The notes under the pieces: generated by a model
What the model was told of the DNA's origin: nothing
Databases searched by the model: none
What the model saw: only the letters and a program-made list of their open reading frames with translations
Made by a program: the position numbers and the translations under genes
Shown: positions 50,225-59,600 of the stretch, in pieces
Layout of the letters: each line of letters begins with the position of its first letter
Numbering within the stretch: position 1 is the first letter of the stretch
Assembly (NCBI GenBank): GCA_018268915.1
Contig: JAFDVQ010000005.1
Location: 310,001-374,000, forward strand
Length of the DNA: 64,000 nucleotides
DNA from: Acidobacteriota bacterium
Lineage (GTDB): Bacteria > Acidobacteriota > Terriglobia > Terriglobales > Acidobacteriaceae
Reading direction: 5' to 3'

Positions 50225-50764
50225 CTACTTCTCCTTCCCCCAATCCACCGGCCCCTCCACAAACCTCTTGTGCAGTGTCGCCATCAACTGCGCATTCCCT
50301 GCAACAAGATACTCGTACGCCTTCGTCCACTCATCCCCGCTCTTCCACCCCGATTGCGTCAGACGCACTACGGTCGCATTTCCGCGCGACTCAAACGCAA
50401 AAACTGCCCGCGTTCGCTCCGCCCGCACCGTTGGAAATTTTTCGGGAGCAAGCGCCGCAATTACCAATTCCTTCTCTGATACAAAACTCACAATGGTACC
50501 GCCGCCGGTATTGCCGCCGGGGAAATGCACCAGCCAATCCCCACCTGGTTTCAAGTCCACAGTCGCATTGGGAAAAAGCCATGTGCTCAATCCTTCGCTC
50601 GTCGCAAATGCATGCCACACATCGCCCACCGGAGCCGGCACCTCGATCTCAATGGTGAACTGCTGCGGGGCAGCAGCCGTATTCACCTCTGCAGCCTGCG
50701 CACGAACAAACTGCGGAACAATGCTGATCAACAGAATCGCTGGAAATATTTTGACCTTTGTCAT
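50225..50764 (-). CDS. SRPBCC (AHSA1-like) protein with signal peptide
   Basis: 179 residues. Signal-like N-terminus (KIFPAILLISIVPQFVRA), then an SRPBCC/AHSA1 lipid-binding fold: FTIEIEVPAPVGDVWHAFATSEGLSTWLFPNATVDLKPGGDW, GGGTIVSFVSEKELVIAAL and TVVRLTQSGWKSGDEWTKAYEYLVAGNAQLMATL. Members bind hydrophobic ligands; the exported form here is less usual. It is divergent from a TetR-family gene with a perfect operator in between, so it is probably repressed by that regulator and induced by a small hydrophobic compound. The ATG at 50764 has no Shine-Dalgarno; an upstream TTG at 50785 lies in the operator. Confidence 0.82.
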   Translation of the reverse strand: MTKVKIFPAILLISIVPQFVRAQAAEVNTAAAPQQFTIEIEVPAPVGDVWHAFATSEGLSTWLFPNATVDLKPGGDWLVHFPGGNTGGGTIVSFVSEKELVIAALAPEKFPTVRAERTRAVFAFESRGNATVVRLTQSGWKSGDEWTKAYEYLVAGNAQLMATLHKRFVEGPVDWGKEK

Positions 50765-50768
50765 ATTA

Positions 50769-50790
50769 GTTAGTTGAATGATCAACTAAC
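50769..50790. promoter_or_regulatory. TetR-type operator between the SRPBCC and TetR genes
   Basis: Perfect 9-bp inverted repeat GTTAGTTGA-atga-TCAACTAAC, 22 bases, in the short gap between two divergent starts. Arm length and symmetry fit a TetR-family dimer site. Binding would block both genes, giving autoregulation. Confidence 0.75.
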
Positions 50791-50830
50791 ATATACCCCA
50801 GGCAGTATTCTTGCTGTCAAGAGAAAAGGG

Positions 50831-51448
50831 ATGGCCGCCCCAAAAAACGCCGCGACTCGCGACCGGCTCATCGAATCTGCTCGCTTCCTCTTCTGGGAGC
50901 GCGGCTACGCCGGCACCAGCATGTCCGAACTCCTCACGCACGCCGAGGTTAATTCCGGCAGCTTCTACCACTTCTTCGACAGCAAGGAAGCTCTCCTCCG
51001 CGCCGTCCTCGAGCAATACATCGATCTGCTCCGCCCCATGGTCGTCAATCCCGCGTTTGCCACGACGCCGAAGCCGCTCGAGCGAATCTTCGCGATTCTC
51101 GCTGGATATCGCGAGCGCATCCTGATGACCAACTGCACGTTCGGCTGCCCGCTCGGCCGTCTCGCCCTCGAAGTCGACCCCGAAAATGCCCCCGCTCACA
51201 AACTCATCGCACAGAACTTTCAGGGCTGGATTGAAGCCGTCCGCGAATGCCTCGTCGACCTGAAAACTTCTCTACCCCGCGGCACGAACGTCGACGCACT
51301 CGCCACCTTCGTCCTCGTCACCATGGAAGGCGGTGTGATGCTTTCTCGCTCCTACCGCTCCGTCGAACCATACGACCGCGCCGTAGAACAGCTCCGCGAA
51401 CACTTTGGTCTTCTGGTCGCTACCGCCAAAACAAAGAAGTCGCGCTAG
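50831..51448 (+). CDS. TetR/AcrR-family transcriptional repressor
   Basis: 205 residues. N-terminal helix-turn-helix: RDRLIESARFLFWERGYAGTSMSELLTHAEVNSGSFYHFFDSKEALLRAVLEQY, the TetR consensus. The C-terminal ligand domain has TNCTFGCPLGRLALEV, resembling the TetR_C domains of the YcdC/Ttg-like group that sense hydrophobic molecules. ATG at 50831 with AAAAGGG just upstream; a further start at 50774 would run through the operator. It most likely represses itself and the divergent SRPBCC gene. The effector is unknown. Confidence 0.92.
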   Translation: MAAPKNAATRDRLIESARFLFWERGYAGTSMSELLTHAEVNSGSFYHFFDSKEALLRAVLEQYIDLLRPMVVNPAFATTPKPLERIFAILAGYRERILMTNCTFGCPLGRLALEVDPENAPAHKLIAQNFQGWIEAVRECLVDLKTSLPRGTNVDALATFVLVTMEGGVMLSRSYRSVEPYDRAVEQLREHFGLLVATAKTKKSR

Positions 51449-52480
51449 ATATCAGCGCGACTTCTCTTCGACTCTCCGTCTGTCGACTCTTCAGATTCGT
51501 GTCTTGAATCTTCCAGATTTTGGGTCCCCCATCGAGGTCAAGCTTAGGTGGGAAGCAAAGAGGCAGGTGCCGCGAAAAAACGAGCGCCTGCCCTGAGTCC
51601 GACTGGAAGGTTTCCCGGTTGTGGAGACATGGGAAGTCACGCCGTCTTCGCATGATCGGCGTGGCCACGACAATACCGAATTTCCGTGGCCAGTTCGCTT
51701 TTGCAAGTTAATTCACGTTTTCAGTCACAATGGAATAAAGATCCGAACCGATCGCAGAAGGAGCTTTTCATGCAGACTTGAACGCCCGTCTGGCAACTCC
51801 TGGCTCGCTGCTCTTGAACCGCGCTTTTCGGTAAGTTCCTTTGTTTGGACATATCTGCAGCCAAATGCATTGAAATGACATATCTGCCGCAAGTTCCCTC
51901 TGTAAGCCATTGAAAGTAGAGTACCTGGCTCCAGATATAGGGGGAGGCGGATGTGAGCAGTTGTGAATATGCTTCGAATCCAGACATATTCTGCCCAGCG
52001 GCTACAAATGCAGGGCTGCCGCTCTCAAGGGCAAAGCCTTCTGCTATCACCACCACGTCTCTCGCCTTTCGACAAACTTCGGCCGCCCAGAGCAAAACAG
52101 GATAATGTTGCCATCGGTCGAGGACGCCGCCGGTGTGAGCACAGCACTCCACCAGATTCTCCTGCAGTACGGTATGAGGAAAATCGACCGCTTCGATGCC
52201 GGCACTTTCTTCCACGGACTTCAGATCGCCGCTTCGCTCGTCCCCCAAACCCTCAACCGATCCGCGCGACACCGGCCGAGAAATCTTCAGGGCCGAAAAC
52301 TTGGATTTCATTGGACCCTTGAAGACAGGATGCGACCCCGAAGACCGCAAGAAATGCAGGAAACGTTACGGATTGGGTGGAACAAGAATCTCAAGACACC
52401 GATACCCGGATCCTCGTCCCGCGAACCTGTCTACGTTCGCGGGGCGGAGATCCTATGTCGTTGGGAATCGGGCACAGATT
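51449..52480. other. One-kilobase stretch without a convincing gene; one degenerate hairpin repeat
   Basis: A degenerate GGGTGCCCC-type hairpin lies at about 51522-51566 (GGGTCCCCCATC, then AGGTGGGAAGC). Long open frames exist on both strands (complement of 51721-52350, and 52105 onward on the plus strand), but they overlap each other, lack ribosome binding sites and show no family. The plus-strand segment 52105-52270 has somewhat better third-base bias and may be a gene remnant. I cannot name a function. Confidence 0.4.
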
Positions 52481-53488
52481 TCAGTACCCGTACCCGAACG
52501 GCCCATATGATCCGAACGGACGATAACTCGCAATCGTGTTCGAGTAGTACGTCACCCTCGGTGGCGAATACACCGTCACTGCAGGCTGGGTATACATATA
52601 CACGTGCACCGGTGGTGGAGGCGGCGCCGAATACACATACACCGTCTGCGGCGGCGGCGAATATACCGGCATCACCGGCATGTACACCGGCTGCACGTAT
52701 GACTGCTGCGGAGCCGGAGCATACGCCTGTTGCTGTTGAGGAACGTATGGTTGCTGGTACTGCTGCGACGGCTGATACTGCGGCTGCTGGTACTGGGGCT
52801 GTTGATACTGCTGCGGCGGAGCCTGATATTGCGGCTGAGGCGGCGGCACATTCTCTGAGAACCGCTGTTGAGGTTCATCCCGCGGAGCATCGTCATAACC
52901 TGTCGGTCTGCGGTATAACCCCGAGGGATCTCGATCCGGATCCTCCACAATCGGGACCTCGGTATCGTCCATCACCTTCAGCGTCAGCCGTGTCTCTGCT
53001 TTCAACACTGGCTTCGGCCCGCGCCCGGGCAGGCTCAGAAGGTCGATGGGCCAGAGAATCGGAATCGACCACATCACGATGTCTCGTGTCGCATGTCCCC
53101 TTCCCAGAATCCGTCCCTGCCGGTCCACTTTGAAGCCCGGCGCGTCCACCACGCGTGCATAGACCGGGAGCACCGTCCGAGGTTGGATCACCATGCGATC
53201 AAACTTCAGCTCCATCCATCCCTTGCCTACAAAATGCCCGGGATCCTTGTAATCCTCAAATCTCCCTTCGAGATACGTGTTGAAAGGCAGCCTCGCGCCG
53301 CTGTTCCGCGACATGATACTTGCCTGGCACAGCACCGGGTCGCCAACTGCCGCCGTCGACGACGACAGTCTGCCCTCCGACACGGTGCAGGTGATCAATG
53401 CGCCGGCAGGCAATATCTGCCTGGCCGCATGCGCAATAAACGCTGGAGACAGCAACAGTGTGCAGAGAGCCACATGAGCGCTCCTCAT
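52481..53488 (-). CDS. Secreted protein with a Gln/Pro/Tyr-rich C-terminal half
   Basis: 335 residues. ATG at 53488 has AGGAGG six bases upstream; the signal peptide is RSAHVALCTLLLSPAFIAHA. The N-terminal folded half (about 22-190) contains RQILPAGALITCTVSEGRLSS...GDPVLC, LEGRFEDYKDPGHFVGKGWMELKFDRMVI and a single hydrophobic WSIPILWPIDLLSL. This layout resembles TrbI/VirB10-like or DUF-type beta domains common in Acidobacteria. The second half is low complexity: QYQQPQYQQPQ-type repeats, then many VYSPPP and VYVYSAPPPPP units, and a Gly/Tyr-rich end (GSYGPFGYGY). A surface or adhesive role is possible. Family not recognised. Confidence 0.75.
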   Translation of the reverse strand: MRSAHVALCTLLLSPAFIAHAARQILPAGALITCTVSEGRLSSSTAAVGDPVLCQASIMSRNSGARLPFNTYLEGRFEDYKDPGHFVGKGWMELKFDRMVIQPRTVLPVYARVVDAPGFKVDRQGRILGRGHATRDIVMWSIPILWPIDLLSLPGRGPKPVLKAETRLTLKVMDDTEVPIVEDPDRDPSGLYRRPTGYDDAPRDEPQQRFSENVPPPQPQYQAPPQQYQQPQYQQPQYQPSQQYQQPYVPQQQQAYAPAPQQSYVQPVYMPVMPVYSPPPQTVYVYSAPPPPPVHVYMYTQPAVTVYSPPRVTYYSNTIASYRPFGSYGPFGYGY

Positions 53489-53920
53489 CGAAAGCCTCCT
53501 GGTATGAAGGCTCGCGCCCGGCAAGCGTACACGCTTTCCCGGCGAAAGCCGGCTAAATATTCATGGAAATTTTGCCCACCGCAACTGCCGAGCAGTCTTG
53601 CCCGCGCGTTGATACGAGAAGTCGTTCCAGGAGCCTCGTTAAAAGAGAGCGCCGCTCAAAAGGTGAGTGCCGAAAAACTCAATCGAATAAGGATGATTCA
53701 GTTCCACCGCAGAAGGACTCTGCCCGGCAGATCGGGGGAGGAATGATCCGTCGCGCTCGGAGCGTCTATGGCCGTACCGGGTTCAGACGCACAGAACCCA
53801 ATGCGTCCCCAGACCCAACAACTTTTGCAAAGTTGCGCGTCGCACGAAATATTTCGCACAATTCCGCTAACACATAGCGCCCATACAAGTCGTCGACCTT
53901 GTTCCCCTTGTTCCCGGACC
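53489..53920. other. Intergenic stretch, no gene supported
   Basis: Short frames here lack ribosome binding sites and family features. It separates two leftward genes, so it should contain a promoter for the Q/P-rich protein and the 3' end signals of the metallopeptidase. I cannot place either firmly. Confidence 0.4.
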
Positions 53921-54784
53921 TTAAGGCGCCAGCTTTCCATTGAACGTCGTGCAGCTGTTCACATCTCCCCCATCCAGTCCACGCTTGAACCACTCTTGCC
54001 GCTGCGCGCTCGATCCGTGTGTCCAGCTCTCCGGACTCACCGCCCGCCCGCTCATCTTCTGCAAATGATCGTCGCCAACCGCTGCGGCGGCTCTCAATGC
54101 CCCAGCAATGTCGTCCTCATGCACAATATTTCGCTGCTCCGTGCTGTGTCCCCACACACCCGCAAAGCAGTCGGCCTGCAATTCCAGATCAACCGACAGC
54201 GGATTCTGTTCACCCTCGTCCTGCTGCGATAACCGCCGCATCCGCTGCTCAATCCCCAACAGCTTCTGCACGTGATGTCCAAGCTCATGGGCCACCACGT
54301 AAGCCTGCGCAAAGTCTCCCGTGTCGCCCCCAAACCTCTTCAGCTCCTGCCAGAACCCGAGGTCAATGTAGACCTTCTCGTCCTCAGGGCAATAGAAGGG
54401 ACCTGTCGACTCCTGCGCCGTTCCGCAGCCGGAAGAAGTCATATCCCGATAAAGGACCAGCTTGGCATGGCGGTACTGCCGCCCATGTGCCGCAAAAATC
54501 TCTCCCCAGTTCTTCTGCACATCGTCCAGCACAAAGCTGACAAGGTGTACATCCCGCTGCTCGCCAGCCGACTCCTGCACAGGGCCATTCGACGGTCCGG
54601 GCCCGGGGTCGACGTTCGACGACCCGCCACCAGAGAAAAAGAAATTGCGCCCCGTCACTACGCTCAAAATCAGCAGCAGAATGAATCCGCCAATTCCCAT
54701 GCCGCCGCCAAAGCCAAATCCGCCTCCGCTGCTTCCCCGGCGATCTTCAATATCCGAACTGACTCCCTGATCTTGCCATTCCAT
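53921..54784 (-). CDS. YpfJ-type neutral zinc metallopeptidase, membrane anchored
   Basis: 287 residues. MEWQDQGVSSDIEDRRG is the typical start of this family, followed by a Gly-rich stretch (SGGGFGFGGGMGIGG) and one membrane helix (FILLLILSVV, about 33-46). The periplasmic catalytic domain has HELGHHVQ (HEXXH) with QADCFAGVW supplying the third zinc ligand region. Substrate unknown. ATG at 54784 has GAGGGA upstream; the frame is open to 54844 but the family start is at 54784. Length is normal for YpfJ. Confidence 0.9.
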   Translation of the reverse strand: MEWQDQGVSSDIEDRRGSSGGGFGFGGGMGIGGFILLLILSVVTGRNFFFSGGGSSNVDPGPGPSNGPVQESAGEQRDVHLVSFVLDDVQKNWGEIFAAHGRQYRHAKLVLYRDMTSSGCGTAQESTGPFYCPEDEKVYIDLGFWQELKRFGGDTGDFAQAYVVAHELGHHVQKLLGIEQRMRRLSQQDEGEQNPLSVDLELQADCFAGVWGHSTEQRNIVHEDDIAGALRAAAAVGDDHLQKMSGRAVSPESWTHGSSAQRQEWFKRGLDGGDVNSCTTFNGKLAP

Positions 54785-54888
54785 AGTCTGCGTCCCTCGG
54801 TTCCTAAGATGCAGTTTGGCACACTCCCCGCACCTCGGTCGCAAGACGCACCCGCCTTGGCAGGCGACACCAGGTCAGCAACCCGGGA

Positions 54889-57339
54889 TCATTCCGTTCG
54901 CAGCGCCTTCATCGGATCCACCTGCGTCGCCCGCAGCGCCGGCAAAACCATCGCCGCAATGGAGACGACCGTCACCAGCAAGGCAGCGATACTGAAGACC
55001 ATCACATCGAAGCTCTTCATCGGTAAAGGCGACCTCTTCAGCAGGCGGGTGAACACTAATGCCGCCGGCTCTGCAAGGGCTACACCACCAATCAGACCTA
55101 TTGCAATTTGCCGTGCTCCACGTCGGATGACGGATCGGAAAATCGTTTTCCGGTCGGCTCCCAAAACCATCTTCAGCCCGAACTCACGCGTCCGCTGATT
55201 CACCGCAAACGACAACACTCCGTAGATTCCTGTAATCGCAAGCATTACGGCAATCCCTGCCATGATCACAATGATCTGCGCCAGTGTGCGCAAGGTCTGT
55301 GCCGTAATCTCCAGCATTTCCCATATCGTCTGCGGCATATCCATCTGCGTCGGGTCGATCGCCCTCACCGCATTTCTCACCGCGTTCTCGGCTAACTTCG
55401 AGCTCCCATTCACGCGCACATAGAGCGCTCCTGCCAGGGACGATGCATCCCGCAGGACATAGACGCGCGGACCATCCACAACTCCAAAGCGCTCCGATTG
55501 AAGATCGGCAACCACACCAATCACCGTGAGCTTTCGTTCATCAGGAGTGACGAGAACCTTGCCCACTGGATTCGCGCCCGGCCAGAACTTCCGCGCGAAC
55601 GCCTCCGAAACTACAGCGGCCGTACTGACGCCTTTCGCGTTCTCATCCGCGGCAGTGAATGTGCGTCCACCAACCAGCCGTATTCCAAATGTAGAGAAAA
55701 ACTCCCTGGTCACGATGTCGAGAGAGGCCGGCCTGCCCTGTCCCTTTACCTGCGCCGGCATCTTGATCTCGCTTGGCGGCGCTTGTCTGAATAGAGGCAG
55801 TGATGCGTACGCAAATGACTGCACGTTTGGTAGCGCGCGGATGCGAGCTTCCAGGGCGGCATACTCGTTGGCAGCTTTGGCGTGGTTTTTCTCCGACGCG
55901 TTGAAGCTCATCCCAACCGCAAGAACCTGTTTGGTCTCAAATCCCGGATCGATGTGCGCCACCTTCGCCGGGAGTCGCGCAAATAAGACCGCGGCGGCAA
56001 GCAAAACAAAGCTCATCGCAATCTGGGCAATGATCAGGCCATTCGTCGTACGAGAGCGCACCGTCGCACTTGCCTCTCGCCCTCTCAGAGCAGTCAGTAG
56101 ATCGAGCTTCCAAGCGGCATGCATCGGGGCCATCGAAGATGCCACACTTGCCACCAGCACCAGCGCAGCCAGATACCCGAATACCCGCCAGTCGGGGTGC
56201 ATCAGCGGTACAAATTCCGCCTCGTTCGGATCGACCATGTCGATGATCAGCAGCGGAACGCGCTTCGCCACAAGCACGCTCAGTCCCCCGGCCAGCAGTG
56301 TTGTCAGCAGGCTCTCAAGCAGCAGCATGCGCGCAAGCCGGCCTCGGCCGATGCCCAGTGCCAGCCGCACCGCGATTTCTCCACGCCGCACCACCGACCG
56401 GGACAGAAACATCATCGTCACATTGCTGCACGCCAGCAGCAGCACCAGAGAGAGAGGCCCCAGAATCAGACCCATCAGGATCATCCCGACATCACGAACC
56501 GTCGGATTCTCAATCAATGAGCCGTTCGTCAACAGAATGGACGTCCTGCGATTGAAGGGCGAGACCTTGCGTTGAACGTACGCCCGGTCCTGCTGGCGCA
56601 TGATGGTCTCCAGTTCCGCTTTGACATCGGCTTTCGTATACCCCTGCCGCATGCGCCCCGCAACCGACAACCATGGCGAATCTGTGCTCTCAATCAAGTT
56701 GTTACTGCCGTCCAGCAAGGGCTGAAGCGTGTACGGCACAAATATCCCAGCCGCGAACGAGTTTGCATCATCGACAGACACAATCCCGATCACCTCGACG
56801 GGTAGGCCATTCAGATGGATTGTCCTGCCGACTGCGTGCGGGTCGGCGCCGAAGACTGTCCTCCAGAATGTCTCCGTCAATACCACGACCTGCGCCTTCG
56901 CTCCACGCCCGCACTCTCCTTCCGTAAAGAACCGGCCTGTCAACGGGCGATCGACTCCGAAAACATGAAAATAGTTGCAGCTCACCAGCAACGTGCTCAG
57001 CCGACGCTGCTCTTGCTCTAAGACCGCGGACGAGTTCTGCCAGGCAGCTACATCTTCCAGCGCGTGCGACTGCCCGCGGATGGCCTCGTAATCCTCCATT
57101 GTGAAACTGGAGAACTGACTCGATCCCGAAGACCACCCCTCATAACGTGGGTAGACCTGTTGAAAGCTTCCGGGATCCTTGCGGGTGGGCGATGTCAGAA
57201 ACATCGCATTCAACATCGTGAAAACGCCCGCATTCAGTCCGATTCCAAGCGTCAGGGCAAGAACGGCCATCACGGACAACAACGGCGCTCGCCGCGCCGA
57301 TCGCAAGCTATAAAGAAGATCCTGCCGGCTGATCCACAT
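54889..57339 (-). CDS. ADOP/MacB-FtsX-type ABC permease
   Basis: 816 residues. N-terminal DLLYSLRSARRAPLLSVMAVLALTLGIGLNAGVF is the ADOP family signature (acidobacterial duplicated orphan permease). It has two halves, each with a periplasmic MacB core domain and FtsX helices: first half helices around LGPLSLVLLLACSNVTMMFLSRS, second half ending ALLVTVVSIAAMVLPALRATQVDPMKALRTE. Such permeases lack an adjacent ATPase and are abundant in Acidobacteria; their substrates are unknown. MWISRQDLL at 57339 is the likely start, with GGAG nine bases upstream. The divergent ProC gene starts about 120 bases away. Confidence 0.9.
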   Translation of the reverse strand: MWISRQDLLYSLRSARRAPLLSVMAVLALTLGIGLNAGVFTMLNAMFLTSPTRKDPGSFQQVYPRYEGWSSGSSQFSSFTMEDYEAIRGQSHALEDVAAWQNSSAVLEQEQRRLSTLLVSCNYFHVFGVDRPLTGRFFTEGECGRGAKAQVVVLTETFWRTVFGADPHAVGRTIHLNGLPVEVIGIVSVDDANSFAAGIFVPYTLQPLLDGSNNLIESTDSPWLSVAGRMRQGYTKADVKAELETIMRQQDRAYVQRKVSPFNRRTSILLTNGSLIENPTVRDVGMILMGLILGPLSLVLLLACSNVTMMFLSRSVVRRGEIAVRLALGIGRGRLARMLLLESLLTTLLAGGLSVLVAKRVPLLIIDMVDPNEAEFVPLMHPDWRVFGYLAALVLVASVASSMAPMHAAWKLDLLTALRGREASATVRSRTTNGLIIAQIAMSFVLLAAAVLFARLPAKVAHIDPGFETKQVLAVGMSFNASEKNHAKAANEYAALEARIRALPNVQSFAYASLPLFRQAPPSEIKMPAQVKGQGRPASLDIVTREFFSTFGIRLVGGRTFTAADENAKGVSTAAVVSEAFARKFWPGANPVGKVLVTPDERKLTVIGVVADLQSERFGVVDGPRVYVLRDASSLAGALYVRVNGSSKLAENAVRNAVRAIDPTQMDMPQTIWEMLEITAQTLRTLAQIIVIMAGIAVMLAITGIYGVLSFAVNQRTREFGLKMVLGADRKTIFRSVIRRGARQIAIGLIGGVALAEPAALVFTRLLKRSPLPMKSFDVMVFSIAALLVTVVSIAAMVLPALRATQVDPMKALRTE

Positions 57340-57461
57340 CTGAGCGCTCCCCCGACGAAATGAAAGACGAATTGCAACCCAGAATCCCAGAGAAGACGCC
57401 CTCTGGCAAACACACCATTTATCCTGAAGACGCACCAACTCCAGATTTATTAAGGAACATC

Positions 57462-58316
57462 ATGGCTGAGATAGCCGTTGAGGCCACGCAAACTCCCGCG
57501 CAAATCCCCGACCTCCACGTCGCCGTGCTCGGCGCAGGCAAAATGGGCGGCATTCTGCTTCAGGCCTTCCTGAAGCAGAACCTCTTCGCTGCGGAGAACG
57601 TCCATGCCACCGTCGCTCACGCTGAGAAAGCCCTCTCACGTGCCGCGCAGTGGGGCGTCGACGTCGGCACCGACAACCTTGCCGCCGCGCGGCAGGCCGA
57701 CTTCATCCTCCTCGGCGTGAAGCCTTTTCAGGTCCCCGACCTCATTGCTGAAATCAAGCCGGCCCTCACGCCTAGCAAGACCATCGTCTCCTTCGCCGCA
57801 TCCGTAAAGACCCGCGCCATCGAAGAAGCCGCAGGCATAGAAATCGCCGTCATTCGCGCCATGCCCAATACGCCGTCCGCACTCGGAGCAGGTGTCGCCG
57901 GCCTCTGCCGCGGACGCTTCGTCAAGCCCGAACAGATGGAACTCGCGCAGCGCATCTTTGAAACAGTCGGCCGCTCCGTCATCGTCGACGAGAAGCACAT
58001 GGACGCTGTCACCGGCCTCTCCGCCTCCGGCCCCGCCTACGTCTACATCATCATCGAGGCGCTAGCCGAAGCCGGCGTCAAAGTCGGTCTCCCTCGAGAC
58101 ACCGCCACGCAGCTGGCTGCACAAACAGTCTTTGGCGCCGGCAAAATGGTCCTTGAAACCGGCTATCACCCTGCGCTCCTCAAAGACGAAGTCACCACCC
58201 CCGCCGGCTGCACCATCGATGGCATCCTCGAACTCGAAGAAGGCGGCCTCCGCGTCACCTTGATCAAAGCCGTAATGCGCGCCACCCAACGCGCCAAAGA
58301 ACTAGCCGCCGGTTAA
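57462..58316 (+). CDS. proC: Pyrroline-5-carboxylate reductase
   Basis: 284 residues. It makes L-proline from 1-pyrroline-5-carboxylate with NAD(P)H. Seen: Rossmann motif VAVLGAGKMGG, VIRAMPNTPSALGAG, GLSASGPAYVYIIIEALAEAGVKVGL, and the C-terminal signature DEVTTPAGCTIDGILELEEGGLRVTLIKAV. Length is normal. ATG at 57462 has AAGGA five bases upstream; an in-frame start at 57360 lies close to the divergent permease gene and is unlikely. It is followed by three hairpin repeats rather than a clear terminator. Confidence 0.96.
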   Translation: MAEIAVEATQTPAQIPDLHVAVLGAGKMGGILLQAFLKQNLFAAENVHATVAHAEKALSRAAQWGVDVGTDNLAAARQADFILLGVKPFQVPDLIAEIKPALTPSKTIVSFAASVKTRAIEEAAGIEIAVIRAMPNTPSALGAGVAGLCRGRFVKPEQMELAQRIFETVGRSVIVDEKHMDAVTGLSASGPAYVYIIIEALAEAGVKVGLPRDTATQLAAQTVFGAGKMVLETGYHPALLKDEVTTPAGCTIDGILELEEGGLRVTLIKAVMRATQRAKELAAG

Positions 58317-58336
58317 CCTCGACCAACAACAACTCT

Positions 58337-58372
58337 GGGTGCCCCATGTCTCCCGGCATTGGAGACATGGGA
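58337..58372. repeat. GGGTGCCCC-type hairpin repeat
   Basis: GGGTGCCCCATGTCTCC with a perfect 11-bp stem CCCATGTCTCC (58343-58353) and GGAGACATGGG (58361-58371). First of three hairpins between proC and the acyltransferase gene. Confidence 0.75.
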
Positions 58373-58383
58373 GCCAGAGAGCG

Positions 58384-58430
58384 GATGCCCCATCCTTACT
58401 GCGTCCTTTTCGCGGTCAGGTTGGGAAACA
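58384..58430. repeat. GATGCCCC-type hairpin repeat, degenerate
   Basis: GATGCCCCATCCTTACTGCG...CGCGGTCAGGTTGGGAAACAAG. The stem is imperfect but follows the family plan, including the GGGAAAC tail. Confidence 0.6.
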
Positions 58431-58437
58431 AGAATGC

Positions 58438-58471
58438 TGGGTGCCCCAGGTCTCGATTCTGAGACCTGGGA
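58438..58471. repeat. GGGTGCCCC-type hairpin repeat
   Basis: GGGTGCCCCAGGTCTC with stem CCCAGGTCTC (58445-58454) and GAGACCTGGG (58461-58470). It shares the stem sequence with the copy at 62558. Confidence 0.75.
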
Positions 58472-58502
58472 TCCAAAAACTCACACCTGCTAATCTTCCA
58501 CC

Positions 58503-59600
58503 TTGCCCATCCAACGCCCAACCTGGCTTCCCTCCTACATCCCCGAACTCCAGGGACTCCGCGGTATCGCCGTCCTCGCCGTTGTCTTCTACCATTGCCA
58601 TCCACGCTTCGAACACACCTTCCTCTATAAGGCCTCGCTATGGGGATGGGCCGGCGTCAACCTCTTCTTCGTTCTCTCCGGATTCCTCATCACATCGATC
58701 CTTCTCGAATCTCGCACCCAGCCCCACTACTTCCGCAACTTCTATGCCCGCCGCGCCCTTCGCATCTGGCCCGTGTATGTCCTGGTTTTAATCGTCTGCT
58801 ACCTCAACGCTCCGTGGTTCATCGGCCAGCCCGTCGGCGAAGCCTTCCGCACCGCTCCCTGGTGGGCTTACCTACTCTTCATCCAGAATCTCTTTCACAT
58901 AACGCTGCCCCCGGCAATCGGCCCCACATGGTCTCTCGCCATCGAAGAGCAGTACTACTTCTTATGGGCGCCCGTCGTCCGCATCCTTCGCGCACCTTGG
59001 ATGCTCGCGTCACTTCTGATCTGCTTCCTGATCGCAGCTCCGGTCTTCCGCCTTCATCACTTCGCGTGGATCACCGCCACCCACACTCTCACCCACATCG
59101 ACGGCATCGCCATGGGCAGCCTCCTCGCCCTCGGACTCTACACGCTCCGTCTCAGCCGTCGTACCTGGCTCACGATCGGCCTCATCGCCATGCCTGTCGG
59201 ATTCATCTGTGCAGGCACCATTGCCGGCGGCACCGCCTACCTCGACTCCGCACTCACCACCCTTTTCGCCGGAACAGTCCTCTCCTCCATCGCTTCCACG
59301 GGATACCGGACTCCCATCAACGTCATCCTCAGTCGCGGTCCGCTCGCCTACTACGGCAAAATCAGCTACGGCCTCTACATGACGCACATCGCCACCTTCG
59401 TCTACTTCGGGTGGGTCGACGCGCGCCTCAACTCCTACGGCATTCCCGGCAATCTCGCCATCATCGTCTTCCGCCTCGTCGCCACAACTCTTGTGGCCAC
59501 AGCTCTCTGGTACGGCTTCGAGTCCCGCATCCTGCGCCTCAAGCGACACTTCAACAATCCAGCCAAAGAGCAACAAAAACAGCAGGCCTTCTCTCTCTGA
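58503..59600 (+). CDS. Acyltransferase 3 family membrane protein (OafA/YrhL-like)
   Basis: 365 residues, about ten membrane helices. N-terminus YIPELQGLRGIAVLAVVFYHCHP carries the family's (R/K)GIA and HC signature; further motifs are FFVLSGFLIT, FYARRALRIWPVYVLV, WSLAIEEQYYFLWAPVV and LAYYGKISYGLYMTHIATFVY. These enzymes transfer acyl groups to sugars, lipopolysaccharide or other surface glycans at the cytoplasmic membrane. Substrate unknown. The TTG at 58503 is the only reasonable start before the first motif; no strong ribosome binding site is present. Confidence 0.9.
   Translation: MPIQRPTWLPSYIPELQGLRGIAVLAVVFYHCHPRFEHTFLYKASLWGWAGVNLFFVLSGFLITSILLESRTQPHYFRNFYARRALRIWPVYVLVLIVCYLNAPWFIGQPVGEAFRTAPWWAYLLFIQNLFHITLPPAIGPTWSLAIEEQYYFLWAPVVRILRAPWMLASLLICFLIAAPVFRLHHFAWITATHTLTHIDGIAMGSLLALGLYTLRLSRRTWLTIGLIAMPVGFICAGTIAGGTAYLDSALTTLFAGTVLSSIASTGYRTPINVILSRGPLAYYGKISYGLYMTHIATFVYFGWVDARLNSYGIPGNLAIIVFRLVATTLVATALWYGFESRILRLKRHFNNPAKEQQKQQAFSL

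Noticed and set aside
51721-52350. 209-codon minus-strand frame
   Set aside because: No start signal and no recognisable domain, and it competes with plus-strand frames. Too weak to call a gene.
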